From: Desulfovibrionaceae bacterium
Lineage (GTDB): Bacteria; Desulfobacterota; Desulfovibrionia; Desulfovibrionales; Desulfovibrionaceae
Direction: 5' to 3'
NCBI GenBank assembly: GCA_015709205.1
Contig: JACCQO010000024.1
Location: forward strand, 1 to 50,687
DNA length: 50,687 nt
Part shown: positions 1-8,282 of the stretch, one piece after another
Position numbering within the stretch: the stretch's first letter is position 1
How the letters are laid out: every line of letters begins with the position of its first letter
Program-made: the position numbers and the translations under genes
Notes under the pieces: generated by a model
What the model was told of the DNA's origin: nothing
Seen by the model: only the letters and a program-made list of their open reading frames with translations
Database searches by the model: none

Positions 1-175
1 CCCCTCCACCCCTCTCCACCCCCAAAAACTGCTGGTTGGATGAGGGCGGGGGTGATTTTGGAGACCGCGTGGATGCCGAACGGAGGGGAGCGGATGTGGA
101 AGTGATAAATGGGTGCAGCAGCATTGCTGCCGCGCCGGGGGCTGCCGCCGCCTTTGGCGGCGGATGCGCCCTGGG
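1..175. repeat. Left copy of a window-end inverted repeat
   Basis: This intergenic segment matches the reverse complement of about 50500-50672 at the other end of the window. The clearest blocks are the 17-mer CCCCCAAAAACTGCTGG at 19-35, GGATGAGGGCGGGG just after it, CGCGTGGATGCC near 66-77, and a GC hairpin block at 141-174 (GCTGCCGCCGCC...GGATGCGCCCTGG). Between the blocks the copies have drifted. No coding frame is shared, so it looks like a dispersed non-coding repeat rather than a transposase gene. I cannot say whether it is a known family. Confidence 0.7.
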
Positions 176-208
176 ACGGGGAATGCAGATGCCCAGGGGC
201 GCATGGAG

Positions 209-231
209 AGGAGCCGTTAGGCTCCTTTTTT
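209..231 (+). terminator. Rho-independent terminator
   Basis: AGGAGCC, loop GTTA, GGCTCCT, followed by T6. It points right, so something transcribed on the plus strand ends here, either the repeat at 1-175 or a gene left of the window. Nothing recognisable lies between 232 and 483. Confidence 0.7.
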
Positions 232-483
232 GCGCGGAACCGCTCCCACTCTGCTCTTCCCCCACCAGCCCGCATGCGGCGCAGCCGCGAGGGCGGCGCG
301 CCCCGCCCTGTCCGCCGTTCCCGAGTCCTCCGCGCCCGTACCCCCATCCCACAATTCCCCTTCGACCTTGTGCCGCGCAGCGCAGCGGCACGCGGCGGCG
401 TGCGAGCGTTCCGAGTCGGGGCGGGGTGGTTCGTGCGTCGGAGTAAACCCGGACCAACGCACCCACCTCCGCGCCACCCGAAC

Positions 484-606
484 AGGGGGCCCGGGGGGGA
501 TGATCCCCCCCCGGCGGGGTCTGGGGCCGCGCCCCAGCAGGGTGTGGGACGGCGTCCCACCGGGGTCTGGGGCGGAGCCCCTGCGGGGTTCGGGGCGGAG
601 CCCCGG
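484..606 (-). repeat. Modular GGGGC/GCCCC hairpin repeat, copy 1
   Basis: A run of short GC hairpins (GGGGCGGAGCCCC, GGGGCCGCGCCCC, GGGACGGCGTCCC) separated by GGGGTCTGG-type spacers, ending in a larger palindrome around CCCGGGGGGGATGATCCCCCC. Read on the minus strand it begins right at the stop codon of the flavoprotein gene at 607. A second copy in the same orientation relative to its gene follows lgt at 33018-33105. Confidence 0.75.
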
Positions 607-1194
607 CTACTCTGCGGTGGCGGCGGCGAGTTGTCGGCCGAGGGATTGGGCGTGTTCGAGGATGTCGGGGTGCTGGGCGATATGGCCGCGGTCGAAGAGG
701 CGCAGGACGGGCAGTTCGGCGAGGATTTCGTAGCCCAGGGCTTCGAGGGGCAGGCGCATGGCGTCGAGGGTGATGCCGAGGTCTTTGGGGTCGGCCTGTT
801 CGGCGATGGCGGCGATGACGGCCTTGCGGTTCTGGTTGGCCAGGCGGCTGGACCAGGCGCGCGGGCGGGTGTCCTGGAAGTCGTAGAAGCAGTAGAGGCG
901 GTCGAGGAAGGCCTTCATCCAGGCGGTGACGTTGTAGTTGTGCACGGGCGAGACGAGCACGAGGGCGCGGGCTTGTTCCACGAGGGGGTAGAGCAGGGTC
1001 ATGCCGTCCTGGAAGCGGGTGCAGGTCTTGTCCTTGCGGCAGCGTTCGCAGCCCGCGCAGGGTTCGTAGCGGTAGTCGCGCAGGTGGGCTTCGCGGCAGT
1101 CCATGCCGGTTTCGCCTGCGCCGAGGAGGATGTTTTGGAGCAGGATGTGGGAGTTGCCGTTTTTTCTGGGGCTGGCCTCGATGCCGAGGAGCAT
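607..1194 (-). CDS. Iron-sulfur flavoprotein (flavodoxin-fold NAD(P)H reductase family)
   Basis: Predicted cytoplasmic FMN protein of 195 residues. The N-terminus has the flavodoxin-like phosphate loop of NADPH-dependent FMN reductases (GIEASPRKNGNSH, residues 4-16). Near residue 50 lies CAGCERCRKDKTC, which fits the compact CX2CX2CX5C motif of archaeal and anaerobe iron-sulfur flavoproteins, so a [4Fe-4S] cluster beside FMN is likely. SPVHNYNVTAWMKAFLDR is the usual flavin-contact segment. The start was chosen because AAGGAGG sits just upstream; an in-frame extension to 1257 lacks this and looks unlike protein. The substrate is unknown; members pass electrons in anaerobic redox or oxygen-defence reactions. 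A paralogue lies at 46620-47219. Confidence 0.9.
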   Translation of the reverse strand: MLLGIEASPRKNGNSHILLQNILLGAGETGMDCREAHLRDYRYEPCAGCERCRKDKTCTRFQDGMTLLYPLVEQARALVLVSPVHNYNVTAWMKAFLDRLYCFYDFQDTRPRAWSSRLANQNRKAVIAAIAEQADPKDLGITLDAMRLPLEALGYEILAELPVLRLFDRGHIAQHPDILEHAQSLGRQLAAATAE

Positions 1195-1441
1195 GGGAGC
1201 CTCCTTGGTTGTGGTGGCGGCGGGATGGCGGTGGTGGTGCGCCTTCGGGCAGGGCATGGGATTTGCGCGTGGATGTCAAGTCGTTTCGGCGGCCCTTGCC
1301 GCGTGGGCGGAGCGTTGGGCTGGGCATGGCGTGAAAGGCGTGGCGAGGGGGGCGGCAATGGGCTATGGGGTGGGGGGGCGCGGCGTGGGGCCGGGCCTTG
1401 TGCGGGACGTGGATTGTCGGCCGAGCGTGCGAGGGGATTCC

Positions 1442-2011
1442 ATGGATTGGCAGGCGGGGCTTTTTGTCGCCATGTGGGCGTGTTGGGGGCTGTACTGGAC
1501 GATTTCGGCCGGCGGCGCGAAGCGTGCGGTGCGCTGGCAGGGGCGGTGGGGGCGGCTGGCGTACACCGGGGCGTTGGTGGCGGCGGCGCTGTTGATGGCG
1601 TTGCCGTCGGTTTCCGCGGCCGGTTTGGGCGCGCGGTTCGTGGCGCGCGGCGCGGCGCAGTTCTGGGGCGGCGCGGCGGCCTGCGCGCTGGGGCTGGGGT
1701 TTGCGGCCTGGGCCAGGCGGCGGCTGGGCGGCAACTGGAGCGGCACGGTGACCATCAAGCAGGGGCACGAGTTGGTGTGCACGGGGCCGTATGCGCTGGT
1801 GCGCCATCCGATCTATTCCGGATTGCTGCTGGCCTTTGCGGGCTCGGCGCTGGGCCGGGGGGAGTGGCGCGGGGTGGTGGCGGTGCTGCTGGTGGGCGCG
1901 GCCTTATGGAGCAAGCTGCGCCTGGAAGAGGCCTGGCTGGCTCAGGAGTTCGGCGCGGCGTACGCGGCCTACCGGGCCCGGACGGCGGCGCTGATTCCGT
2001 TCGTGCTGTGA
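1442..2011 (+). CDS. Isoprenylcysteine carboxyl methyltransferase (ICMT/PEMT) family membrane protein
   Basis: 189 residues with about five hydrophobic segments. The C-terminal half carries the family signature: GTVTIKQGHELVCTGPYALVRHPIYSG (in two parts, roughly residues 101-126), where the RHPIYSG segment forms part of the SAM site, then an E-E-x-x-L-x-x-E-F-G-x-x-Y-x-x-Y pattern near residues 163-178. The family methylates small substrates or prenylated cysteines at the membrane; bacterial members mostly have unknown substrates. The start at 1442 gives a normal family length and a leading membrane helix; the frame stays open further upstream but without family features. It stands alone and converges on the lectin gene. 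Confidence 0.85.
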   Translation: MDWQAGLFVAMWACWGLYWTISAGGAKRAVRWQGRWGRLAYTGALVAAALLMALPSVSAAGLGARFVARGAAQFWGGAAACALGLGFAAWARRRLGGNWSGTVTIKQGHELVCTGPYALVRHPIYSGLLLAFAGSALGRGEWRGVVAVLLVGAALWSKLRLEEAWLAQEFGAAYAAYRARTAALIPFVL

Positions 2012-2038
2012 GGCGCGCCGGGCGCGTTGCCGCGCAAA

Positions 2039-2063
2039 GGGGCCGGGCTGCGTGCCCGGCCCC
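2039..2063. terminator. GC hairpin between convergent genes
   Basis: GGGGCCGGGC, loop TGCGT, GCCCGGCCCC: a perfect 10-bp stem 28 bases after the ICMT-like gene. It lacks a U tract, so termination is only probable. Confidence 0.4.
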
Positions 2064-2114
2064 GAGGGCGTTGCTTGCGGGCGGCCCAAGCCGCCCGGAC
2101 GAATTTTTTGCCTC

Positions 2115-2498
2115 TTAATCCGCCTCGTTGCAGCCGCAGACCGACATTTGTCCCGGGACCGTGGTCGTCCACTGGCCGTTCCAGCCGCCGTACCAGTGGC
2201 AGGCCGGCGGGCACTTGGTCTGGGCATCCCCGTTGTTCCAGATGGGCCCGGCGTTCTTGTCGTGGGGGTTGCCGGATGTGGGCGGCTCGTTGCAGCCGCA
2301 GACCGACATCTGGCCCTGAACCGTGGTCGTCCACTGGCCGTTCCAACCCTTGTAGTTCGCGCAGACGGGCGGGCACTTGGTCTTGGCGTCCTCGTTGTTC
2401 CAGATGGGCCCGGCGCGGACATCGTAGGCCTGGGCGGAGTAGGCGAGCCCGAACACCATCAAGACGAGCACAGCCAGCGAACAGAAGAATTTGTTCAT
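2115..2498 (-). CDS. Secreted two-domain MVL-type mannan-binding lectin
   Basis: 127 residues: a signal peptide (residues 1-24, AxA-type cleavage near SAQA) and two near-identical repeats. Each repeat reads AGPIWNN-(E/G)DA-x-TKCPP-x-C, then GWNGQWTTTV-x-GQMSVCGCN. The AGPxWxNxxAQ ... GQWTTxVxxxMSV layout is that of the Microcystis viridis lectin MVL, which binds the Man-beta-GlcNAc core of high-mannose glycans. Unlike cyanobacterial MVL, each repeat here has four cysteines, suggesting disulfides in the periplasm or outside. An AGGTG ribosome site precedes the ATG. It is divergent from marR. Fold assignment is strong; ligand and role are inferred. Confidence 0.85.
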   Translation of the reverse strand: MNKFFCSLAVLVLMVFGLAYSAQAYDVRAGPIWNNEDAKTKCPPVCANYKGWNGQWTTTVQGQMSVCGCNEPPTSGNPHDKNAGPIWNNGDAQTKCPPACHWYGGWNGQWTTTVPGQMSVCGCNEAD

Positions 2499-2756
2499 AG
2501 CGCACCTCGTTGTGGAGTGATGGGGTTTTGCCTCTTGGGAGGCGGGAGAAAAGTATACCTCTTTTGCGCGGGGAAGGATAGAAGTTGTTGGTTTTGCACC
2601 GTGCCGTCCCACCGGGGCGGGAGGCGTTGCGCGTCCGATGGGCCGTGGCGGCGGCGTTGACGGTGTGTTGGAGGGCCCGGTGGGGCGGGCTTTTTTTGTC
2701 GGCGGCTTTCCAGCTCGCGGTGCGGGCACGGAAAAAGAGAGTGCTGAAAATGACAG

Positions 2757-2783
2757 TTTGACTTGCAAGTTTGACTTGCAAGT
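2757..2783. promoter_or_regulatory. Tandem palindromic operator, probably for the MarR regulator
   Basis: The 13-mer TTTGACTTGCAAG occurs twice head to tail (2757-2769, 2770-2782). Each contains the perfect palindrome ACTTGCAAGT (2761-2770, 2774-2783). Centres 13 bp apart put two dimers on nearly the same face of DNA. TTGACT within the repeat could be a -35 box, so binding would block transcription of marR, the classical MarR autorepression arrangement. Confidence 0.7.
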
Positions 2784-2792
2784 CCGCCTTTC

Positions 2793-3245
2793 ATGTCCTA
2801 TCTTCGCCTCATGAAGAACACAGACATGGATACCGCGGTCACGGAATTCGGGCATGCCGTGCGGCACCTGGTGCGCCGCCTGCATGCGGGCGGCGCGGCC
2901 GACGCGCCCTCGTGGACGGAAACCGCCGCCCTGTGCCGCCTGGCCAATCGCGGACCGGCGACCACGGCCGAACTGGCGCGCGCAGAGGGCATCACGCCGC
3001 AGTCCATGCGCGCGGTGGTCGCGGGGCTGGAGCGCAAGGGGTTCGTGCGCCGCGAGCCGCACCCCACGGACGGGCGGCGGATCCATCTGGCGCTGACCGG
3101 GAAGGGCGCGGCGGCCTTCGACGCCGTGAAGGCCGAGCGGGGCGCGCGGCTGCGGGCGGCCATCGACGGGCTGAGCGACGCGGAGCAGGAGGTTCTCTTC
3201 GCGGCCAGCGCGGTGATCCGCAAGCTGGGGGAGATGGAGCCGTGA
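2793..3245 (+). CDS. MarR-family transcriptional regulator
   Basis: Up to 150 residues, normal for the family. A winged helix-turn-helix fills residues 45-105: CRLANRGPATTAELARAEG is the helix-turn-helix and GLERKGFVRREPHPTDGRR the recognition end plus wing (D-x-R motif). Members bind palindromes as dimers and release DNA on binding phenolic or drug-like ligands. The gene overlaps the MFS transporter start (GTGA), so it probably controls export of its own ligand. The start is uncertain: ATG at 2793, 2811 and 2826 are all in frame and none has a good ribosome site; if the operator overlaps the promoter, 2811 or 2826 is more likely. Confidence 0.9.
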   Translation: MSYLRLMKNTDMDTAVTEFGHAVRHLVRRLHAGGAADAPSWTETAALCRLANRGPATTAELARAEGITPQSMRAVVAGLERKGFVRREPHPTDGRRIHLALTGKGAAAFDAVKAERGARLRAAIDGLSDAEQEVLFAASAVIRKLGEMEP

Positions 3246-4594
3246 ACGGGATCGAAGAGCTGGGGCCGGAGTCCGGCCCGGAGCGCGGCCCCCGGCGCGG
3301 GCCGGACCTGTCGCACGCCTGGCGGGCGCTGCGCCACCGCAATTTCCGGCTCTACGTCCTGGGCCAGGGCCTGTCGCTGATCGGCACGTGGATGACGCGG
3401 CTGGCCACGGCCTGGCTTGTGTACCGGCTGACGCATTCGGCGTTCCTGCTCGGGGTGGTCAGCTTTTCCGGGCAGATCGTCACCTTTGTCTGCGGCCCGT
3501 TCGCCGGGGTGCTCGTGGAGCGCATGGACCGGCGCAGGCTGCTGGTGGCCACGCAGGTGGCCGCGGCGCTGCAGTCGCTGGCCCTGGCCGCGCTCACGCT
3601 TTCGGGGCGGATCACCTTCTGGGAGATAGTGGCCCTGTCCCTGGCCCAGGGGGCGGTGAACGCCTTCGACATGCCCGCGCGCCAGTCCTTTCTCGTGCAG
3701 ATGGTCGAAAGCCGCGGCGACCTGGGCAACGCCATCGCCATCAACTCCTCCATGGTCAACGTGGCCCGGCTGCTGGGTCCGGCCCTTGCCGGGGCGCTCA
3801 TCGGCGCGGTGGGTGAGGGCATGTGCTTTCTCGTGGACGGGCTGAGCTACTTCGCGGTCATCGCCTCGCTCCTGATGATGCGCATCCGGCCCCTGGAGAC
3901 GCGGCGCGCGGCCACGGGCATGCTCGAAGGCATCCGCGAGGGCTGGAGCTACGTGACGACCTTCCGGCCCGTGCGCGCGATCCTGCTGACCATCGTGCTG
4001 ATCAGCCTGATGGGCCAGCCGTTCATGGTCCTGATGCCGGTCTTCGCGGCCCAGGTGCTGCACGGCGGGGCGCACACCCTGGCGCTGCTCACGGGCGCGG
4101 CGGGCGCGGGCGCGCTGGTCTCGGCGCTGTCGCTGGTGATGCGCAGGTCCGTGGCCGGGCTGATGCGCATGCTCCAGATCGCGGTGGCCCTGGTGGGCGC
4201 GGCGCTGATCCTTTTCGGCCTGTCGCGCGAGCTGTGGCTCTCCCTGGCGCTGATGCCCGTTGCGGGCTTCGGCCTGGTGCAGGTCATGGCCGTGTCCAAC
4301 ACGATCATCCAGAGCGTGGTGCCCGAGGACAAGCGCGCCCGGGCCATGAGCTACTTCACCATGGCCTTTTTCGGCATGGCCCCGTTCGGCAGCCTGCTCG
4401 CCGGGACCCTGGCGGACTGGATCGGCGCGCCGCACACGGTGATGGTCACCGGCGCGGCGTGTCTCGTGGGCGCGCTGTGGCTGGCCTACCACCTGCCGCG
4501 CATCGAGGCGCTGATCCTGCCGATCTACCGGGAGATGGGGCTGCTGCCCGCCCTGGAGGCCGATCCGACCGCCCCACGCGGCGCGCGGCGCTGA
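3242..4594 (+). CDS. MFS efflux transporter (EntS-like, 12 TM)
   Basis: 450 residues. After a charged 20-residue leader, LRHRNFRLYVLGQGLSLIG is the typical start of TM1 in the EntS/MFS_3 group, and the cytoplasmic loop FVERMDRRRLL-type motif (here GVLVERMDRRRLLV, near residue 95) is present. About twelve membrane segments follow. These proteins export siderophores, macrolides or other hydrophobic compounds using the proton gradient. The GTG start overlaps the marR stop by four bases and has GGGGGAG upstream, indicating translational coupling. The gene is most likely derepressed when the MarR ligand is present; the substrate cannot be read from sequence. Confidence 0.9.
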   Translation: MNGIEELGPESGPERGPRRGPDLSHAWRALRHRNFRLYVLGQGLSLIGTWMTRLATAWLVYRLTHSAFLLGVVSFSGQIVTFVCGPFAGVLVERMDRRRLLVATQVAAALQSLALAALTLSGRITFWEIVALSLAQGAVNAFDMPARQSFLVQMVESRGDLGNAIAINSSMVNVARLLGPALAGALIGAVGEGMCFLVDGLSYFAVIASLLMMRIRPLETRRAATGMLEGIREGWSYVTTFRPVRAILLTIVLISLMGQPFMVLMPVFAAQVLHGGAHTLALLTGAAGAGALVSALSLVMRRSVAGLMRMLQIAVALVGAALILFGLSRELWLSLALMPVAGFGLVQVMAVSNTIIQSVVPEDKRARAMSYFTMAFFGMAPFGSLLAGTLADWIGAPHTVMVTGAACLVGALWLAYHLPRIEALILPIYREMGLLPALEADPTAPRGARR

Positions 4595-4813
4595 TGTTGC
4601 TCCTGCGCCATGACCGGCTGCATCTGCGGCCTGCAGAACTTCTCCGGGGCGCCGATAGGTAGGTGGCGGGCGTTTTGGCGCGCCGCTTTGCTTTCGCGGC
4701 TGGGTCGGGTATGAAGTCCGGGATTCGGGCGCACGCGGTCCGCAGGGCCGCCCGTCCGTCGTCCGTCCGCCGCTCGCCCGCCGTTCGGGCACGACACCAC
4801 GAGGAAGCCGTTC

Positions 4814-6328
4814 ATGCACCGCACGTTCACCATGGCCGATCAGCGGGATTTCGCCGCCCTTTCCGGGGACCACAACCCCCTGCACGTGGACCCGATCGCG
4901 GCGCGGCGGCTGCTGTTCGGTTCCTGCGTGGCGCACGGCGTGCACGTGCTGCTCTGGGGGCTGGATGTCCTGTTGGCCGGGGCCGCCGGGACCGTCGAGG
5001 CACCCGGGCCCGCCGGGACCCCCGGGTCCGCCGATTTCACGGACGTGATCGCGCTCAAGGCCGACTTCCGCAACCCCGTGCCCGTGGACGCCGTGGCCGA
5101 GATCGTGGACATGCGCCGCGACGGGAACGGCCTGGCCTTCAAGGTCGTCGCGCGCGGCCAGACCGCGCTCACGGCCTCCGCGACCCTGGCCCCGCGCTCC
5201 CCGGCCGCGTGCTCCGCGGACCTCCCCGTGGCGCGGGACGCGGCCTTCGGCGAGCGCTGCGACGATCCGGACCGCGCGTCCCTGGCGTCCCTTTCCGGCA
5301 CTACCCCCCTGGCCCTGGACGCGGACCTGTGCGCGCGGCTTCTGCCCGGCCTGGCCCGGGCCCTGCCCGGCGCGCGGATCGCCGCGCTGCTGGCCGCCAC
5401 GCGCATCGTGGGCATGCGCTGCCCGGGGCTGCACTCCATCTTCAAGGGGCTGGACCTGACCTTTTCCGGACCCGACGCCGGACCCGACGCCGGACCCGAC
5501 GCCGGACCCGACGCCGGACCCGTGCTCGCCTTCCGCACCGCGGAATACGACGAGCGCGTCTCGCGCCTGGACGTGGCCGTGCAGGGGCCGGGCGTCCGCG
5601 GCGCGCTGGCCGCGTTCGTGCGGCCCGCGCCCACGGCCCAGTCCTCGGCGGCGGAGGTGGCGGGCGAGGTCGCGGCCGGGGAGTTTTCCGGCCAGCGCGC
5701 CCTGATCCTGGGCGGCTCGCGGGGCCTGGGCGAGGTCACGGCCAAGCTGCTGGCCGCGGGTGGGGCCGAGGTCTGCGTGAGCTTTCATCGCGGCGAGCAG
5801 GACGCGCAGCGGTTGGTGCGGGAGCTCGCGACCGTGGGCCCGGCCGCCCGCTGCATCCGTTTCGACATCCTGGCCGAGCCCGCCAGGATGGCCGCCGACC
5901 TGGCCGGGGCGCTGGGCGCGTGGCGTCCCACGCATCTCTACGTCTACGCCACGCCGCCGATTTTCGTGGCCGCGAAAAAGGTCTTTGACCACACCCTGTT
6001 CGACGCCTTCTGCGCCTGCTACGTCAAGGGCTTCCACAACGCGGTGCAGGCGGTCCTGGCCCTGGGGCCGGGTTTGGAGCACGTCCTCTATCCCTCCAGC
6101 ACGGCCATCGACGAGGCGCCCCTGAACATGGGCGAATACGCGGCGGCCAAGGCCGCGGGCGAGAGCATGTGCGCCTTCCTGGCCAAGGCGCACAAGAAGA
6201 CCGCCTTCCACGCGCCCCGGCTGCCGCGGCTGGCCACGGACCAGACCGCCAGCGTGCTGGCTGTTGACAACAAAAATCCCGTCCCCTATCTTCTCAGCGC
6301 ATTGCGGGAAATGAATGCCAAGGCATGA
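4814..6328 (+). CDS. MaoC-like hydratase/dehydratase fused to an SDR reductase
   Basis: 504 residues. The N-terminal hotdog domain shows the MaoC hydratase motif with catalytic Asp19 and His24 (LSGDHNPLHVDP), followed by GSCVAHGVHV. The C-terminal SDR domain starts near residue 290: glycine-rich GGSRGLG, then PSSTAID and YAAAK as the Ser/Tyr/Lys catalytic set. MaoC acts on enoyl or hydroxyacyl thioesters and the SDR on keto/hydroxyacyl groups, so the fusion could process an acyl chain on the carrier protein encoded downstream. Between the domains is GPDA repeated four times, encoded by a perfect 12-nt tandem repeat (5468-5515). GAGGAAG precedes the start. The substrate is unknown. Confidence 0.85.
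   Translation: MHRTFTMADQRDFAALSGDHNPLHVDPIAARRLLFGSCVAHGVHVLLWGLDVLLAGAAGTVEAPGPAGTPGSADFTDVIALKADFRNPVPVDAVAEIVDMRRDGNGLAFKVVARGQTALTASATLAPRSPAACSADLPVARDAAFGERCDDPDRASLASLSGTTPLALDADLCARLLPGLARALPGARIAALLAATRIVGMRCPGLHSIFKGLDLTFSGPDAGPDAGPDAGPDAGPVLAFRTAEYDERVSRLDVAVQGPGVRGALAAFVRPAPTAQSSAAEVAGEVAAGEFSGQRALILGGSRGLGEVTAKLLAAGGAEVCVSFHRGEQDAQRLVRELATVGPAARCIRFDILAEPARMAADLAGALGAWRPTHLYVYATPPIFVAAKKVFDHTLFDAFCACYVKGFHNAVQAVLALGPGLEHVLYPSSTAIDEAPLNMGEYAAAKAAGESMCAFLAKAHKKTAFHAPRLPRLATDQTASVLAVDNKNPVPYLLSALREMNAKA
5468..5515 (+). repeat. Four 12-nt tandem repeats inside the MaoC-SDR gene
   Basis: GGACCCGACGCC repeated four times without a mismatch, then a partial unit. It encodes (GPDA)4-GP, a flexible acidic segment. 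Identical units suggest recent slippage, which stays in frame because the unit is a multiple of three. Confidence 0.9.
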
Positions 6329-6336
6329 CGGCTAGT

Positions 6337-6342
6337 TATAAT
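6337..6342 (+). promoter_or_regulatory. Possible -10 box ahead of the FkbH-like gene
   Basis: A perfect TATAAT lies in a locally AT-rich gap of 67 bases between the MaoC-SDR stop and the next start. No good -35 box is seen 16-18 bp upstream, so this is only a candidate internal promoter. Confidence 0.35.
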
Positions 6343-6395
6343 AGGTCAGCATTGTACAAAATTCTTTTCCGCCAGCCCCGAACCGCGAGCCGAGC

Positions 6396-8261
6396 ATGAC
6401 CGACACTCCCACCAAGAGCATCAAGGCCGTCAAGCAACTTGTGGCCAAGGCCGACTACGCCGAAGCCCTGGCCGCGCTCCGGGCCCTGGCGCGCCCCGAG
6501 GACGATTTCACCAACCAGCACAAGTATTTCAAGGTCCTGGAGTCGATGCCCCGGGAGTCCCTGGGGCTCAGGCCCCTGCGCATCGCCCTGGTGGGCACCT
6601 CGACCACCGACTACCTCTGCGAGCCGCTCAGGGTGCGCCTGGCCCTGGACGGTTTCGACGCGGACATCCACCAGGCCGAGTTCAACACCCTGGACCAGAC
6701 CCTGCTGGACCCTGCCGGCGCCCTCTACGCCTTTGACCCGGAGATCGTCTGGATCGTGGTCAACCACCGCGATGTGACGCCCCTGCCCGAGCCGGGCGCG
6801 TCGGCCGAGGAGGCCGAGGCGTGCGTGCGCCGCGCCGTGGAGCGGTTCACCGGCCTGTGGGACGCCGTGGCGCGCAACGGCTCGGCCTACGTGATCCAGT
6901 CCAACGCCGCGCTGCCCCTGGAGCGCGTCTACGGCAACTACGAGGGTGTGGCCGCCTGGGGCGGGATCAACGCCCTGCGGGCCTTCAACCTGGCCCTGGC
7001 GCGGGCCTGCCGTCCGGGCGTCACCGTGCTCGACGCGGACTACGTCTCCGCGCTGCACGGCAAGGCCGCGTGGTTCGACGAGCGCTACTGGAACAATTCG
7101 CGCAACGCCTGTTCCTTCGACGCCATGGGGCTGCTGGCCCACCACTTCTCCCGTCTGGTCTGCGGCATCAAGGGCCTGGCCCGGAAATGCCTGGTGCTCG
7201 ACCTGGACAACACGCTCTGGGGCGGGGTCATCGGCGACGACGGTCTGGCGGGCATCCGCCTGGGCGGCTCGGCCACGGGCGAGGCCTTCGTGGAGTTCCA
7301 GCGCTACTGCAAGCGGCTGCGCGAGCGCGGCGTGGTCCTGTGCGTGTGCAGCAAGAACGACGAGGACAACGCCAGGCAGCCGTTCCTCGAACACCCGGAC
7401 ATGGTCCTCCGGCTCGAGGACATCGCCGTGTTCGTGGCCAACTGGGAGAACAAGGCCGACAACATCCGCCATATCGCCGAGACCCTGGAGATCGGGCTGG
7501 ATTCGCTGGTCTTCGTGGACGACAACCCGGTGGAGCGGGAGCTGGTCGCCTCCATGCTGCCCATGGTCGCGGTGCCCGAGATGCCCGAGGATCCGGCCTA
7601 CTTCGTGCGCGCCCTGGACCGCGAACGCTGCTTCGAGACCGTGGCCTTCAGCGCCGAGGACCGCGCCCGGGCGGACATGTACCGCAACAACGCCCAGCGC
7701 AAGAGCCTGCAGCGGCAGTTCACGGACATCAACGAATTCCTGCGCGACCTGGGGATGCGCGCGGCCTCGGCGGACTTCGACGACATGTCCCTGCCGCGCG
7801 TGGCTCAGCTCATCAACAAGTCCAACCAGTTCCATCTCACGACCACGCGCTACACCGAGGCGCGCCTGCGCGACATGATGGCCGACCCGGCCACGGTCTG
7901 CCGCGCCTTCAAGCTGGCGGACAAGTTCGGCGACAACGGGCTCATCTCCCTGGTCATCCTCAAGCCCCACGGCGACGACGCCCTGATCGTGGACACCTTC
8001 GTCATGAGCTGCCGGGTGCTTTCGCGGGGCATGGAGGAGTTCGTGCACAACGAGATGGTCGAGGCCTGCCGGGCCATGGGCCGCACGCGGCTGATCGGCG
8101 AATACCGTCCGACGAAAAAGAACCGGCTCGTGGCCGACCTCTACGAACGGCTGGGCTTCGCGCACACGACAACGGACGCCCAGGGCAACGCCTTCTGGGA
8201 GCTGGCGATCACCGACGACCTGGCCCCGCGCACGCCGTTCATCGAACGGACGGACTGGTAG
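6396..8261 (+). CDS. FkbH-like HAD-IIIC family protein (predicted acyl-S-ACP loading enzyme)
   Basis: 621 residues. The central HAD domain has DLDNTLWGG at residues 269-277, a CSKN motif, and FVDDNPVERELV near residue 375. The C-terminal part has a GNAT-like ending (YRPTKKNRLVADLYERLGF). FkbH proteins of polyketide clusters take the glyceryl group of 1,3-bisphosphoglycerate, dephosphorylate it and load it on an acyl carrier protein; here the ACP gene starts 21 bases downstream. A roughly 200-residue N-terminal region (SGNH-like in related proteins) precedes the HAD part. That this member loads a glyceroyl-type unit is inference from the family and neighbours. Confidence 0.85.
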   Translation: MTDTPTKSIKAVKQLVAKADYAEALAALRALARPEDDFTNQHKYFKVLESMPRESLGLRPLRIALVGTSTTDYLCEPLRVRLALDGFDADIHQAEFNTLDQTLLDPAGALYAFDPEIVWIVVNHRDVTPLPEPGASAEEAEACVRRAVERFTGLWDAVARNGSAYVIQSNAALPLERVYGNYEGVAAWGGINALRAFNLALARACRPGVTVLDADYVSALHGKAAWFDERYWNNSRNACSFDAMGLLAHHFSRLVCGIKGLARKCLVLDLDNTLWGGVIGDDGLAGIRLGGSATGEAFVEFQRYCKRLRERGVVLCVCSKNDEDNARQPFLEHPDMVLRLEDIAVFVANWENKADNIRHIAETLEIGLDSLVFVDDNPVERELVASMLPMVAVPEMPEDPAYFVRALDRERCFETVAFSAEDRARADMYRNNAQRKSLQRQFTDINEFLRDLGMRAASADFDDMSLPRVAQLINKSNQFHLTTTRYTEARLRDMMADPATVCRAFKLADKFGDNGLISLVILKPHGDDALIVDTFVMSCRVLSRGMEEFVHNEMVEACRAMGRTRLIGEYRPTKKNRLVADLYERLGFAHTTTDAQGNAFWELAITDDLAPRTPFIERTDW

Positions 8262-8282
8262 GGCCCAAACGCAAGGCGAAAC

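Noticed and set aside
109-2118. Long open frame of 669 codons on the plus strand
   Set aside because: It runs antisense through the flavoprotein gene and through repeats; composition is arbitrary Gly/Ala/Arg. A GC-bias shadow.
2798-6211. Open frame of 1137 codons on the minus strand
   Set aside because: Antisense to marR, MFS and MaoC-SDR, which have clear motifs; its own sequence is Arg/Gly/His-rich without domains.
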